This document shows, piece by piece, positions 34,632 through 44,800 of a DNA stretch of 64,000 nucleotides; the stretch's first letter is position 1; each line of letters begins with the position of its first letter. The translations under genes and the position numbers were made by a program. The stretch lies in NCBI GenBank assembly GCA_028692715.1, contig JAQUWU010000021.1, positions 19,235 to 83,234 of the forward strand. The letters are read 5' to 3'. The notes beneath the pieces were generated by a model. That model was not told where the DNA came from. It saw only the letters and a program-made list of their open reading frames with translations, and made no database searches. This stretch comes from Paludibacter sp. GTDB taxonomy: Bacteria > Bacteroidota > Bacteroidia > Bacteroidales > Paludibacteraceae.

Positions 34632-35597
34632 ATGGAAACAAATTCATTCTGGATAAATTCGCTAACCAATAAGCAGCTTGAACTTATTTTGTTAATTACA
34701 GAACAATGTAATTTTAGATGCACCTACTGTTATGAAGACTTTAAACTTGGCAAAATGGCTCCCTATGTAATCGAAGGAGTTAAAAATGTTATTAAAAAGA
34801 GAATAGCCGGACTTGATATTCTTAGTTTGTCTTTTTTTGGTGGAGAGCCATTATTAAATAAAGAAAATGTTCTTGAATTATCCCAATGGGCTGCTGATAT
34901 TTGCAAAGAACATGACGTTAAATATCTATGTGACATGACAACGAATGGATACATGCTTAATGAAATAGTTTTTGAAAAATTAATTCATAGTGGAGTGATG
35001 TCTTATCAGATAACTCTCGATGGGGAGAAACAGTCACACAACGAATTTCGCCATACTTTAAAAGGCGAACCAACCTTTGACAGAATTTATTCGAATATTA
35101 TAATGATGGCAAATACCAAGCATAACTTCTATTGCACAATTCGTTTTAATATAGCAGACTCTAACTTTAATTCAGTTAAATCATTCATTAACAATTACTC
35201 ATCCCCTTTTGCAAACGATAAAAGATTCTCTATTCATTTTCATCCTATTTTCGGAAATTCAGAATTCAAACTAACTAATGAAGATAAACTTCAAGAATTA
35301 AAAAAATTAGCCCAGATTAAAGGTTTCAAAAACGATATTCCATATAAAAATTCATCGTGTTATGCCAGCAATGCAAATAGTTTTGTTATTCGAGCGGATG
35401 GAAGAATTCAAAAGTGCACAGTTTCACTTGAGAGTGACATTAACAATATTGGAAAAATTCAAAAAGATGGCAGCATGTGTATAAATGAAGAAAAATTCAA
35501 AAAATGGATATTCGCTTATGATAAAGGATGCCCTTCAAGCTTTTTGACTAATGAAAAGCAGAATACCCCTACTGGTCCTGCTGGCAAAAGTCAGTGA
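34632..35597 (+). CDS. Radical SAM protein with a partial SPASM domain
   Basis: 321 residues. Cys26-x3-Cys30-x2-Cys33 (EQCNFRCTYC) binds the catalytic cluster, and FFGGEPLLN (about 68-76) is the SAM-binding motif of peptide-modifying and sulfatase-maturing enzymes. The first part of a SPASM domain is present: Cys243-x13-Gly-x4-Cys262. The usual second part, C-x2-C-x5-C-x3-C, is not: only Cys300 remains, the expected second Cys is Ser303 (GCPSSFL), and the protein ends 18 residues later with a low-complexity tail. Family members are usually about 370-450 residues. Either the auxiliary clusters are reduced or the gene is decaying. Confidence 0.85.
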   Translation: METNSFWINSLTNKQLELILLITEQCNFRCTYCYEDFKLGKMAPYVIEGVKNVIKKRIAGLDILSLSFFGGEPLLNKENVLELSQWAADICKEHDVKYLCDMTTNGYMLNEIVFEKLIHSGVMSYQITLDGEKQSHNEFRHTLKGEPTFDRIYSNIIMMANTKHNFYCTIRFNIADSNFNSVKSFINNYSSPFANDKRFSIHFHPIFGNSEFKLTNEDKLQELKKLAQIKGFKNDIPYKNSSCYASNANSFVIRADGRIQKCTVSLESDINNIGKIQKDGSMCINEEKFKKWIFAYDKGCPSSFLTNEKQNTPTGPAGKSQ

Positions 35598-35767
35598 CTA
35601 CGAGTGTACGGAAAATTAATAAATTATTATCGCAGGCGTTCTTTTATTTAATATTTTTTTTATGGAGTGTAATTTGTAGTGATGGTCCTTATTCTTTACT
35701 GTCTGAACATATACAGTCGTTGTATAGTCATAAAAACTATTTTTCTTCTACCGGATATGTTTATTAA
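35594..35767 (+). CDS. Possible 57-residue ORF with hydrophobic N-terminus, overlapping the radical SAM stop
   Basis: GTG at 35594 overlaps the TGA of the radical SAM gene (GTGA), a classic coupling arrangement. The product has a basic start (MTTSVRKINKLLSQ), a hydrophobic stretch FFYLIFFLWSVIC, then SDGPYSLLSEHIQSLYSHKN and a Tyr-rich end, so it looks like a signal peptide with a short mature part, or the first part of a truncated secreted protein. It would be missed by callers because of the GTG and size. Not recognised. Confidence 0.35.
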   Translation: MTTSVRKINKLLSQAFFYLIFFLWSVICSDGPYSLLSEHIQSLYSHKNYFSSTGYVY

Positions 35768-36192
35768 ACGTACAAGTTTGGTTTTTGTAGTGGGTTCAAA
35801 TATCTATCGTAGATATAATCCGACACATCCCTATTTAAGTAATAGAATTCAATCCCGATAACTATTCGGGAGTCGTATTTCTTTATTAAAGATAAAAAAT
35901 GAAACCTACCTGCAGCAGGCAGGTTCTGAATACGTATTTATATATTGCTTTCAGCAATATGATATTCAGATACTTGAATCTTAATCCTCCCCGATTTATT
36001 AGGGAGAAATCTTTTTCCTTTTATCCATATTTTCAGTTAAATCAGCTTTCCGAATTCTATCGTGGACAGCGTTCTATGAACACTTTTAAATAGTACATTA
36101 TATAGTTCCATTTATTTATAACAAACGCATCCTTACGAATATGCGAATAAACATACAAGTCAGGATGCTAATAGTTAGAATAAAAGAAAAAT
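35768..36192. other. Intergenic region with palindromic repeats
   Basis: A hairpin CCCGATAACTATTCGGG near 35854 (also seen near 63334), a copy of the CCTACCTGCAGCAGGCAGG palindrome at 35902-35926, and a TTCTATCGTGGACAGCGTTCTATG intergenic-repeat scrap near 36055. An inverted repeat GCATCCT...AGGATGC at 36128-36171 could terminate the FabH-like gene on the minus strand. No gene supported. Confidence 0.4.
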
Positions 36193-37278
36193 TTACGCCA
36201 TTTTATACACCATTGCATTGATATTCATTCCGGCTCCGACAGAGGCAAAAATCAAAATATCATTCGTGTTAATCCGGTGATTATCCATTTCGTCTTTAAG
36301 GAGTATATCCAGCAAAGTTGGCAAAGTAGCCACCGAAGTATTGCCCAGAGTCGAAATAGTCATAGGCATCACGTTTTCTGGAGCTTCATCAATACCAAAA
36401 AGTGCATAGAGCCTTTTTAAAATGGCATCATCCATTTTCCCGTTGGCCTGGTGAATCAGCACCTTTTTGGCTTCGGTAATTGGCATCGAAATCTTATCGA
36501 GACAGGCTTTTATGGCTTGAGGAACTGTTTCGAGAGCATACTGATAGAGTCTCCGTCCGTTCATTTTCAGAAACAAGTCTCCTTTCTTCTCAAAGTCAGG
36601 ATTATAAGATTTATCCATGTGCAGTAAACCTGCATGGGTAAAAGTATCCGAACGAGTTTTATGCGCCAGAATTCCAACAGGGGTATCACTTTCTTTGGCT
36701 TCCAAAATTACCGCACCAGCTCCATCGGCATACAGCATACAATCTCTGTCGTGCGGATCACTTATCCGAGACAAAACTTCGGCGCCTATAACCAATATCT
36801 TTCGGGCATCACCCGATTTGATATAATAATCGGCCTGAATTACGCCCTGTAACCAGCCCGGACAGCCAAAAGTCAAATCGTAAGCAATAGTTTCAGGATT
36901 TTTTATTCCTAATTTATGTTTCACCTTTGAAGCCATTGCAGGAACATGGTCTGATGCACGATTGTCGAATTTAGTATCACCAAAATTCGTTGCAACAATA
37001 ATATAGTCCAATTCTTCTTGGTCAATACCGGCAGACTTTATAGCTTCCAAAGCTGCAAAATAGGCCATATCGGAAGTCATTAAATCATCGGAGATATAGC
37101 GCCTTTCGGCAATGGTCGTAATTTCCAAAAACTTATTGGTTATTTCCTGACTCGGTTTCGTTATCTTTTCCCCATTTGTTTCAAAGAATTCATGTTTTAT
37201 GAAATCCTCATTTTTGATTCGTATTGAGGGAATATATTTTCCTGTTCCTGTAATTATACTGTAGATGCTATTATTCAT
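36193..37278 (-). CDS. 3-oxoacyl-ACP synthase III (FabH-like ketosynthase)
   Basis: 361 residues, thiolase fold. Catalytic triad: Cys about 135 in FGCPGWLQG, His about 276 in LIHQANGKM, Asn about 311 in LGNTSVATLP. It condenses an acyl-CoA with malonyl-ACP, or does similar Claisen chemistry. It is somewhat longer than E. coli FabH (317) with insertions near residues 30-50, and the sequence after the Cys (PGW rather than AGF) is typical of the Bacteroidota paralogue set. It stands alone rather than in a fab operon, so a specialised role (a secondary lipid, flexirubin-like or alkylresorcinol-type product) is possible but not shown. Confidence 0.88.
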   Translation of the reverse strand: MNNSIYSIITGTGKYIPSIRIKNEDFIKHEFFETNGEKITKPSQEITNKFLEITTIAERRYISDDLMTSDMAYFAALEAIKSAGIDQEELDYIIVATNFGDTKFDNRASDHVPAMASKVKHKLGIKNPETIAYDLTFGCPGWLQGVIQADYYIKSGDARKILVIGAEVLSRISDPHDRDCMLYADGAGAVILEAKESDTPVGILAHKTRSDTFTHAGLLHMDKSYNPDFEKKGDLFLKMNGRRLYQYALETVPQAIKACLDKISMPITEAKKVLIHQANGKMDDAILKRLYALFGIDEAPENVMPMTISTLGNTSVATLPTLLDILLKDEMDNHRINTNDILIFASVGAGMNINAMVYKMA

Positions 37279-37843
37279 ATTTTTAAAATGTAGCTATGGT
37301 TATTAAGTATGCTTATACGTTCGCTTCAATTAAGTGGCAAAGTTAAATATAAATTTGAAATATCTACCTGAAAAAATCAATTTTATTAGCCTGTATTCCA
37401 AGTCCGGATATTCATTGATAATGTTTCATTTACTCTAACAAAAACGAATTAAGCAGTTTATAGGTTGTTGAAGTTATATATATTAACACAAGCCCTACAT
37501 TATAATCATTATAAATCAAGACATTAAAAAACTTAGAATACTAAAAGAATGGATTCAAATAACACTTTCGGAGTACTTCAACTATTGATCTATTCTGTTT
37601 CATTTTGGTACAACCATAATGAATACTGTTTGCAAATTAGATTAATATCACTACCTTTGTATATGTCATGTTAAAGCGCCTACCCAACAACCATTGTTTT
37701 ACAAATACTTAACTCGCACATAACACGAACTACAATTAAATCTCTATTTTTATTATTGAATTATGTTATGGCAACAGATTTCAATTATACACAGCATAAA
37801 TTCAACGAAACAACTTTTCAATAACAAATAAAAACATATAAAA
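37279..37843. other. Intergenic region without a supported gene
   Basis: AT-rich. Only an 18-residue ORF at 37768-37824 (MATDFNYTQHKFNETTFQ) was noticed, just before the DUF1847 gene; it may be its leader or chance. No strong hairpin. Confidence 0.4.
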
Positions 37844-38314
37844 ATGAACGAATTATATCCAAAGGAATTTTGCAAAATTATGCAAGCAAATTATGATTAT
37901 AGCAGTATGAGTGCAAACCGTATTGAAGAAATTATGAATTTTTCCAAAGGAATGAATTTCGAGAAAATAGGAATTGCACACTGCATAACTTTTTCAACTG
38001 AAGCACAGATTCTAAAAAAATATTTCGAAAAATATTTCGAAGTTTATACAGTTGACTGTAAATACGGAAGAATACCTAAGAAAGAAATTCTTGGTGGTGA
38101 AGGGAATCGTATAATGTGTAATCCTGCGGGTCAAGCTGATTTTTTAAACAATAAACATACAGATTTAAACATCTCTATGGGTTTATGTGTAGGTCACGAC
38201 ATGATATTTAGCAAAGCATCGAAAGCCTTGGTTACCAATCTGTTTGACAAAGATTTCACAAACGACAATAATCCGACTCAGGCAATTTCTGAAATCAGAC
38301 GAAAAGTTATGTAA
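37844..38314 (+). CDS. DUF1847 family protein, short form
   Basis: 156 residues. It shows the family pattern in order: FEKIGIAHCITF, EVYTVDCKYGRIPKKEI, MCNPAGQADFLN, HTDLNISMGLCVGHDMIF and SKALVTNLFDKD. Conserved Cys residues suggest metal binding. Most members, from memory, have an N-terminal Cys-rich segment (C-x2-C...C) that is missing here, and the first 35 residues look unrelated to it, so this is a shortened version. Function unknown. A bidirectional terminator lies between it and asnB. Confidence 0.85.
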   Translation: MNELYPKEFCKIMQANYDYSSMSANRIEEIMNFSKGMNFEKIGIAHCITFSTEAQILKKYFEKYFEVYTVDCKYGRIPKKEILGGEGNRIMCNPAGQADFLNNKHTDLNISMGLCVGHDMIFSKASKALVTNLFDKDFTNDNNPTQAISEIRRKVM

Positions 38315-38323
38315 TACCGTTTG

Positions 38324-38345
38324 CACAAACAATAAAAATCTCGAA
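38324..38345 (-). repeat. Fragment of dispersed repeat family B
   Basis: AATACCGTTTGCACAAACAATA just after the DUF1847 stop resembles the terminal part of repeat B3 at 32286 (AATACCGATTACACAAACAATA). Only the end of the element is present. Confidence 0.4.
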
Positions 38346-38357
38346 CCATCAAATATT

Positions 38358-38398
38358 AAAAAAAACTCCAACCTGTTTTTAGGTTGGAGTTTTTTTTA
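38358..38398. terminator. Bidirectional terminator between DUF1847 and asnB
   Basis: AAAAAACTCCAACCT / AGGTTGGAGTTTTTTTT with a 6-base loop; T runs on both strands. It lies between convergent stop codons. Confidence 0.95.
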
Positions 38399-38410
38399 AT
38401 ATACGTCAAT

Positions 38411-40084
38411 TTATTTTTTATCGTATCCTTGTTCATGAACACTGCCGACTGAACGCCCAGAAGGGTCATTCATGTTTTTGAATGCAGCATCCCATTCTAA
38501 CGCAATAGGTGTACTACATGCTACAGAAGGGACAGATGGCACACAAGATGCAGCCTGATCAGAAGGGAAAAAATCCGCAAAAATAGTACGATAATAATAT
38601 TCTTCCTTGTTCATTGGAGGATTGATAGGGAAAGTTTCTTTTACATTTTCCATTTGCTCATCTGATACCGATTCAGTAGTCATTTGTTTTAATGTGTCAA
38701 TCCAGTTATATCCAACTCCATCGGAGAATTGTTCTTTTTGACGCCAAACTATACTTTGTGGTAGATAATCCTCAAATGCTTTACGCAAGATCCATTTTTC
38801 CATTTTATCCTTACCAGCCATTTTGTCTTTAGGATTCAAACGCATGGCAATATCCATAAATTCTTTATCTAAAAAAGGCACACGACCTTCAACTCCCCAT
38901 GAAGCCAATGATTTATTGGCACGAAGACAGTCGTATAAGTGAAGTTTATTGATTTTTCGAACCGTTTCTTTATGAAACTCCTCAGCATTTGGTGCTTTGT
39001 GGAAATAAAGATAACCACCAAATATTTCATCGGCACCTTCACCTGAAAGTACCATCTTCACTCCCATAGATTTAATTACACGTGATAATAAATACATAGG
39101 AGTACTAGCACGAATGGTAGTTACATCATAGGTTTCAACATGATATATTACATCGCGCACGGCATCTAATCCTTCTTGTACAGTAAAATGGATTTCATGG
39201 TGAATCGTACCGATATGATCCGCAACTTTACGAGCAGCGATCAAATCCGGAGATCCTTCCAATCCTACAGCAAATGAATGAAGTTGAGGCCACCAAGCTG
39301 CTTCAACGTTTCCTGATTCAATTCTTCTGGTTGAATACTTCTTCGCGATAGCTGAAATTATAGAGGAATCCAATCCGCCTGATAATAAAACCCCATAAGG
39401 TACATCTGCCATAAGTTGACGTTCAACCGCAGCCTCTAATGCGTCACGTAAAAGATTGATATCAGATTCATTATCTTTTACTGCATCATATTCTTGCCAG
39501 TCTCTTTCATACCATTGAGTTGGTTTGCCATCAGGACTGTAGTAATATTGCCCGGGAAGGAATTCCTCAATTTTCACACAATAACCTTCGAGTGCTTTTA
39601 ATTCCGAACCAACATAATATGTACCCTCTGCATCCCATCCCTGATAAAGTGGTATAATTCCAATATGATCACGACCAATCATAAATACATTTTTCTCAAT
39701 ATCATAAAGAGCAAATGCAAAAATGCCATTCAAATCTTCCATGAAATTAGGTCCTTTTTCACGATAAAGAGCCAATATCACTTCGCAATCCGATTTAGTC
39801 AAAAAGTCATATTTGCCTTCAAATTGTTGCCGAATCTCCTGATGATTATAAATTTCACCATTTACTGCCAAAACCAATTTTCCATCTTTACTTAAAAGAG
39901 GCTGTTTCCCCGATTCAGGGTCTACAATTGCCAATCTTTCGTGTGCTAATATAGCTTTGTCATCAGAATAAACTCCCGACCAGTCCGGCCCACGATGCCG
40001 TATACGTTTTGACATTTTCAAGACCTGAGGTCTTATTGAAATCGCCTTTTGTTTTATGTCAAATGCACATACAATTCCACACAT
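38411..40084 (-). CDS. asnB: Asparagine synthase B (glutamine-hydrolysing)
   Basis: 557 residues. Class II glutaminase domain with nucleophile Cys2 (MCGIVCAFD), RHRGPDWSG and VNGEIYNH substrate motifs in the first 100 residues; the synthetase domain from about 210 with ATP loop LLSGGLDSS (about 232-240) and GEGADEIFGGY near 345. It makes asparagine from aspartate, using glutamine nitrogen and ATP. A C-terminal extension after about 500 is rich in small residues (SDQAASCVPSVPSVACSTP). First of the nitrogen genes on this strand in genome order, last in transcription direction; it has its own -7 box at 40126-40133. Confidence 0.96.
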   Translation of the reverse strand: MCGIVCAFDIKQKAISIRPQVLKMSKRIRHRGPDWSGVYSDDKAILAHERLAIVDPESGKQPLLSKDGKLVLAVNGEIYNHQEIRQQFEGKYDFLTKSDCEVILALYREKGPNFMEDLNGIFAFALYDIEKNVFMIGRDHIGIIPLYQGWDAEGTYYVGSELKALEGYCVKIEEFLPGQYYYSPDGKPTQWYERDWQEYDAVKDNESDINLLRDALEAAVERQLMADVPYGVLLSGGLDSSIISAIAKKYSTRRIESGNVEAAWWPQLHSFAVGLEGSPDLIAARKVADHIGTIHHEIHFTVQEGLDAVRDVIYHVETYDVTTIRASTPMYLLSRVIKSMGVKMVLSGEGADEIFGGYLYFHKAPNAEEFHKETVRKINKLHLYDCLRANKSLASWGVEGRVPFLDKEFMDIAMRLNPKDKMAGKDKMEKWILRKAFEDYLPQSIVWRQKEQFSDGVGYNWIDTLKQMTTESVSDEQMENVKETFPINPPMNKEEYYYRTIFADFFPSDQAASCVPSVPSVACSTPIALEWDAAFKNMNDPSGRSVGSVHEQGYDKK

Positions 40085-40125
40085 AGTGTATTTTTTAGTT
40101 ATTAGTAATTTTTTATTGCAGCCTG

Positions 40126-40133
40126 CAAAGATA
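40126..40133 (-). promoter_or_regulatory. -7 box of asnB
   Basis: TATCTTTG on the minus strand, 42 bases upstream of the asnB ATG. No -33 match at normal distance. Confidence 0.5.
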
Positions 40134-40257
40134 ATTAATTTGAGATTTAATTTAATCTTTTTAGCAAATTAATTTCGTCCAAATATCAATAAAATGCAAT
40201 GATTTTTATAAAATAACGAACAAATTGCTACCACTTCTGTAATAAATGTAACTATTA

Positions 40258-41673
40258 TTAAATTATTGATTTATGAATATCTTCAGCTACTTTTCTACCA
40301 AGTGCAATAGCTCTTACAACCAGGCTTGCTCCAATAGCGGTATCTCCAGTAGCAAAAACTTTTGCCACGCTACTTTTACTTTCCTTGTCGGTAGCCACAT
40401 TTCCTCTGGCATCGTAACTCACACCTAGTTCGTCAAGTAGACCCTCGTGAATAGGTTGAGTAAAACCAAGTGCTAAAAATACTAAATCAGCTTTAATTAT
40501 CTCAGTTTTTCCGGTTGGTTTAATTGTCATTCTGCCGGTTTCATCTTTTACCCATTCGATTTCTTCAACCAACACTTCAGTTAATTGACCGTCTTTACCC
40601 ATAAATTGATTCGTATTTAAACTCCATTTACGATCACAACCTTCTTGATGCGAACTGGAAGTTTTCAAAATCGTTGGATAATAAGGCCAAGGTGTGTTCG
40701 GATTTTTACCAATTGGTGGTTTAGGCATAATTTCAATCTGAGTAACTTTTACAGCTCCCTGACGGATAGAAGTACCAACACAGTCGGAACCAGTATCACC
40801 ACCACCAATTACCAATACATGTTTGTTTTTTGCTGAAATAATAGATTTTTCATCTACTTTTTCGCCCATAATAATTTGGTTTTGCTGGCTAAGAAATTCC
40901 ATTGCAAAATGAATTCCCTTCAAATCGCGACCTTCCGGATTAATATTACGTGGCTGACCTGCACCCATTGCAAGACATACGGCGTCGTAATTTTTCATAA
41001 TTTCGCTACCGCTGATATCTTTCCCAACGTGGATGTTTGGCTTGAATTCAATTCCTTCTTCCAACAATTGATTCAAACGACGATCGATCACATTTTTGTT
41101 CAGTTTGAAATTAGGAATACCGTAGCGTAATAATCCTCCTAAACTATTATCTTTTTCGAAAATGGTTACACTATGACCTTTACGATTTAATTGTTGCGCT
41201 GCAGCTAATCCAGCAGGACCTGAACCAATTACCGCAATTTTCTTTCCAGTGCGCGTCTTAGGCGGACGAGCTTTAATCATACCTTCGGCAAACGCCACTT
41301 CGGTTACTGCAGCTTCGTTTTCACGAATAGTTACTGGAGCTTCTAGTATTGATAATACACATGATTTTTCGCATGGTGCGGGACAAATTCTTCCGGTAAA
41401 GTCAGGAAAGTTATTTGTTTCATGTAAATTATCGATTGCTTCTTTCCATTTTCCTCTGTAAATAAGATCTTGCCATTCGGGCATTTTATTGCCAAGTGGA
41501 CATCCCCAGTGACAAAATGGAATACCACAATCCATACAACGTGAAGCCTGTATTTTTCTATCTTCACGGTTTAAGGTCTGTTCAACTTCCCCAAAGTCGT
41601 AAATGCGTTCGTTTATAGGTCTGTAACCTGCATCCTTACGGGGTGTATTTATAAATGCTTTTGGATTTCCCAT
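40258..41673 (-). CDS. gltD: Glutamate synthase small subunit
   Basis: 471 residues. N-terminal iron-sulfur region with CMDCGIPFCHWGCPLG (about 43-58) and CPAPCEKSC (about 97-105); FAD site GSGPAGLAAAQQL near 150; NADPH site GGGDTGSDCVG near 292. It feeds electrons from NADPH to the large subunit. It follows gltB on the transcript, separated by 134 bases that contain two G/C-rich palindromic repeats. Confidence 0.97.
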   Translation of the reverse strand: MGNPKAFINTPRKDAGYRPINERIYDFGEVEQTLNREDRKIQASRCMDCGIPFCHWGCPLGNKMPEWQDLIYRGKWKEAIDNLHETNNFPDFTGRICPAPCEKSCVLSILEAPVTIRENEAAVTEVAFAEGMIKARPPKTRTGKKIAVIGSGPAGLAAAQQLNRKGHSVTIFEKDNSLGGLLRYGIPNFKLNKNVIDRRLNQLLEEGIEFKPNIHVGKDISGSEIMKNYDAVCLAMGAGQPRNINPEGRDLKGIHFAMEFLSQQNQIIMGEKVDEKSIISAKNKHVLVIGGGDTGSDCVGTSIRQGAVKVTQIEIMPKPPIGKNPNTPWPYYPTILKTSSSHQEGCDRKWSLNTNQFMGKDGQLTEVLVEEIEWVKDETGRMTIKPTGKTEIIKADLVFLALGFTQPIHEGLLDELGVSYDARGNVATDKESKSSVAKVFATGDTAIGASLVVRAIALGRKVAEDIHKSII

Positions 41674-41682
41674 ATTTTATGA

Positions 41683-41716
41683 AGCCCCCTTAAATCCCCC
41701 TAAAGGGGGACTTAAG
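41683..41716. repeat. C5/G5 palindromic repeat, gltB-gltD gap, copy 1
   Basis: CCCCCTTAAATCCCCCTAAAGGGGG, directly before the gltD ATG (on the minus strand). The core CCCCCTAAAGGGGG is a perfect palindrome. Confidence 0.7.
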
Positions 41717-41780
41717 ATTAGCTATATTTATAGTTATTATATAATTTTATTGTTTATTTCCCAATTTTTTCAATTGATTT

Positions 41781-41803
41781 CCCCCTTTAGGGGGTTAGGG
41801 GGC
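41781..41803. repeat. C5/G5 palindromic repeat, gltB-gltD gap, copy 2
   Basis: CCCCCTTTAGGGGG followed by TTAGGGGGC; begins 4 bases beyond the gltB stop. Same family as in the MITE copies and at 63386-63409. Confidence 0.7.
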
Positions 41804-41807
41804 AATT

Positions 41808-44800
41808 TCAATAATCGCGTTCAACTTGTGCAATTTTTTTATTAATTGCTTCCATTTTTTCTTCTTGTAATACTTTTTTGTATTCAATTGGAACTACTTT
41901 CTTGAATTGATCCTGATAGTCTTTCCAATTGTCAAGAATTTTCTTTGCCAGCTTACTATTCGTATATTTATAGTGATTAGCAATATATGATTGAAGCTCT
42001 TTATTATCAATACTATCTTCAAGCAGTGTCAATTCCACCATTTCCATATTACAGTAGTAGTCGAAATCACCTTTTTCGTCCAAAACATAAGCTACACCAC
42101 CACTCATACCGGCAGCAAAATTACGTCCTGTTGGTCCAAGTACAATGGTACGTCCACCGGTCATATATTCACAACAGTGATCGCCCGCACCCTCAACGAC
42201 AGCAACTGCACCTGAATTACGAACGCAGAAACGCTCACCAACAACACCATTAATATACACTTCGCCCGAAGTTGCACCATATAATAATGTATTTCCAGCA
42301 ATTATATTTTCTTCCGGTTTAAAGGTACTTTGCTCAGGAGCAACAACTACAATTTTACCACCCGATAAACCTTTTCCTAAATAATCGTTGGATTCACCCG
42401 TTAAGCGGAAATAAACACCTTTACTTAAAAATGCACCAAAACTCTGACCTGCAGAACCGCGGAAGTTTGCAACGATTGTATCGTTTGGCAAGCCTTCCTG
42501 TCCATAGCGTTTAGCTATTTGACCTGAGAGCATCGCTCCTACTGCACGATCGATATTCGTAATTTTTTGATTAATAACTACCGGCATACATAAATCCAAA
42601 GCAGGCAGCGATTTTTTAATCAAATGTACATCGAGTACATTATCAATTTTATGATCCTGATCTTTTACATGACGTAATGCATTTTCGGTAATTAACGCAG
42701 GAGCATAAAGTATTTTTGATAAGTTCACTTTTTTCAGTTTTGAGCTTCCTTCAACTTCCTTACGAGTAAGTAATTCGGCATGACCAACAATTTCGTTAAG
42801 ATTGCGGTATCCAAGTTGAGCCAAGTGTTCACGAACATCCTGAGCAATAAACCTAAAGAAGTTCACTAAATATTCATGTTTACCGGTGAAGTTTTTACGC
42901 AAAACTTCGTCTTGTGTAGCTACACCAACCGGACAAGTATTTAAGTGACATTTACGCATCATTACACAACCAAGAATTATCAATGCACTTGTTGCAAATC
43001 CAAACTCCTCTGCTCCTAACATTGCTGTTATTACCACATCGCGTCCGGTCTTAATCTGACCATCAGTCTGTAATCTGATTTGACCACGCAAATTATTCAT
43101 AACCAAGGTTTGTTGAGTTTCAGCCAAACCAATTTCAAGAGGCATACCGGCATGTTTTATAGAACTTGCTGGGCTTGCTCCCGTTCCTCCTTCAGTACCA
43201 CTGATAAGAATTAAATCGGCTTTTGCCTTCGCAACACCGGCTGCAATAGTACCAACACCTGTTTCAGATACAAGTTTAACACTGATCGTTGCAGTTGGAT
43301 TAATATTTTTTAGATCAAAGATTAATTGTGCTAAATCTTCAATTGAATAAATATCGTGATGAGGAGGTGGTGAAATCAATGAAATTCCCGGAATTGAGTG
43401 ACGGGTTTTTGCAATAATTTTATCTACTTTATGTCCCGGAAGTTGTCCACCTTCACCTGGTTTAGCTCCCTGAGCTATTTTAATCTGAATTTCATCAGCA
43501 TTAATAAGATATTCGGCAGTAACACCAAAACGTCCTGAAGCAACCTGTTTAATAGCACTTCGTGTGATTAAACCATCTTCCCGCTTTTTGTAACGCTCCG
43601 GATCTTCACCACCTTCACCAGTATTACTACGTCCGCCAATGATATTCATTGCCATTGCCATAGCTTCATGTGCCTCCCTACTAATAGAACCATATGACAT
43701 TGCTCCGGTAACGAAACGTTTCATAATACCTTCAACTGGTTCTACTTCGTCAATACTAATCGGATTACGTTTGTAATCAATTAGATCGCGAATAAAAATA
43801 GGGGCTGCTTTATCATCTACAGCACTAACATATTCTTTATATTTGTTATAATCGTTCGTTTTTGTAGCGATTTGTAAACGGGCAATTGTTTCCGGATTCC
43901 AGGCGTGGACTTCGCCATCGCGTCGATATCCGTAAAGGCCCAAATTTACTAATCTGTCAACATCATCGCCTTCGTTAGGGAAAAATGCTTCGTTGAACGG
44001 TTTGATTACTTCATTGGCAACATCTTCGATATCAATACCCTCGATAGCAGAAGTAATGCCTTTAAAGTATTTACTTAATAATTTACTTGAAATACCAATT
44101 GCTTCAAAAATATGAGCCCCACGATAACTACGTAATGTAGAGTTACCCATTTTCGACAACACTTTTAACAAACCTTTATTAACAGCTTTAATGTAACTCT
44201 TCATAGCTGTTTCAATTTGCATAGGCAAATCGCCTGATTTAATTTGGTCGTTGATAATTGCAAAGACCATATATGGGTTAACAGCATTAGCACCAAATCC
44301 AAATAATAAGGCAAAGTGCATAACTTCGCGTGGTTCTGCCGACTCAACAACGATATCGATTTGCATTCTTTTCCGTTTTTGAACCAAATAGAGATGAACA
44401 GCTGAAACCGCCATCAAAGATGGTATTGGAGCATGAGTTGCATCTACTCCTCTATCACTCAATACAATGTAATTTTTTCCGTCATCTACTGCTTTCTCAA
44501 CTGACAAACAAAGCTCTTGAATAGCTTTTTCCATGCCTACAGCACCTTCACTCGGATTAAATAACATTGACAATGAAATAGTTGAAAATCCCTTGTATTC
44601 AATATTCATCAACGTATCGAACTGAGTATTTGTAAGAACAGGGCTTTTGAGTTTCACCATCTTACAAATTTCACGCGCTGGTTCCAATAAGTTTTGATTT
44701 ACCGAACCAACAAAACCAGTCAATGACATAACCAACTCTTCGCGAATCGGATCTATTGGCGGATTGGTAACCTGAGCAAATTGCTGACGGAAATAATTAA

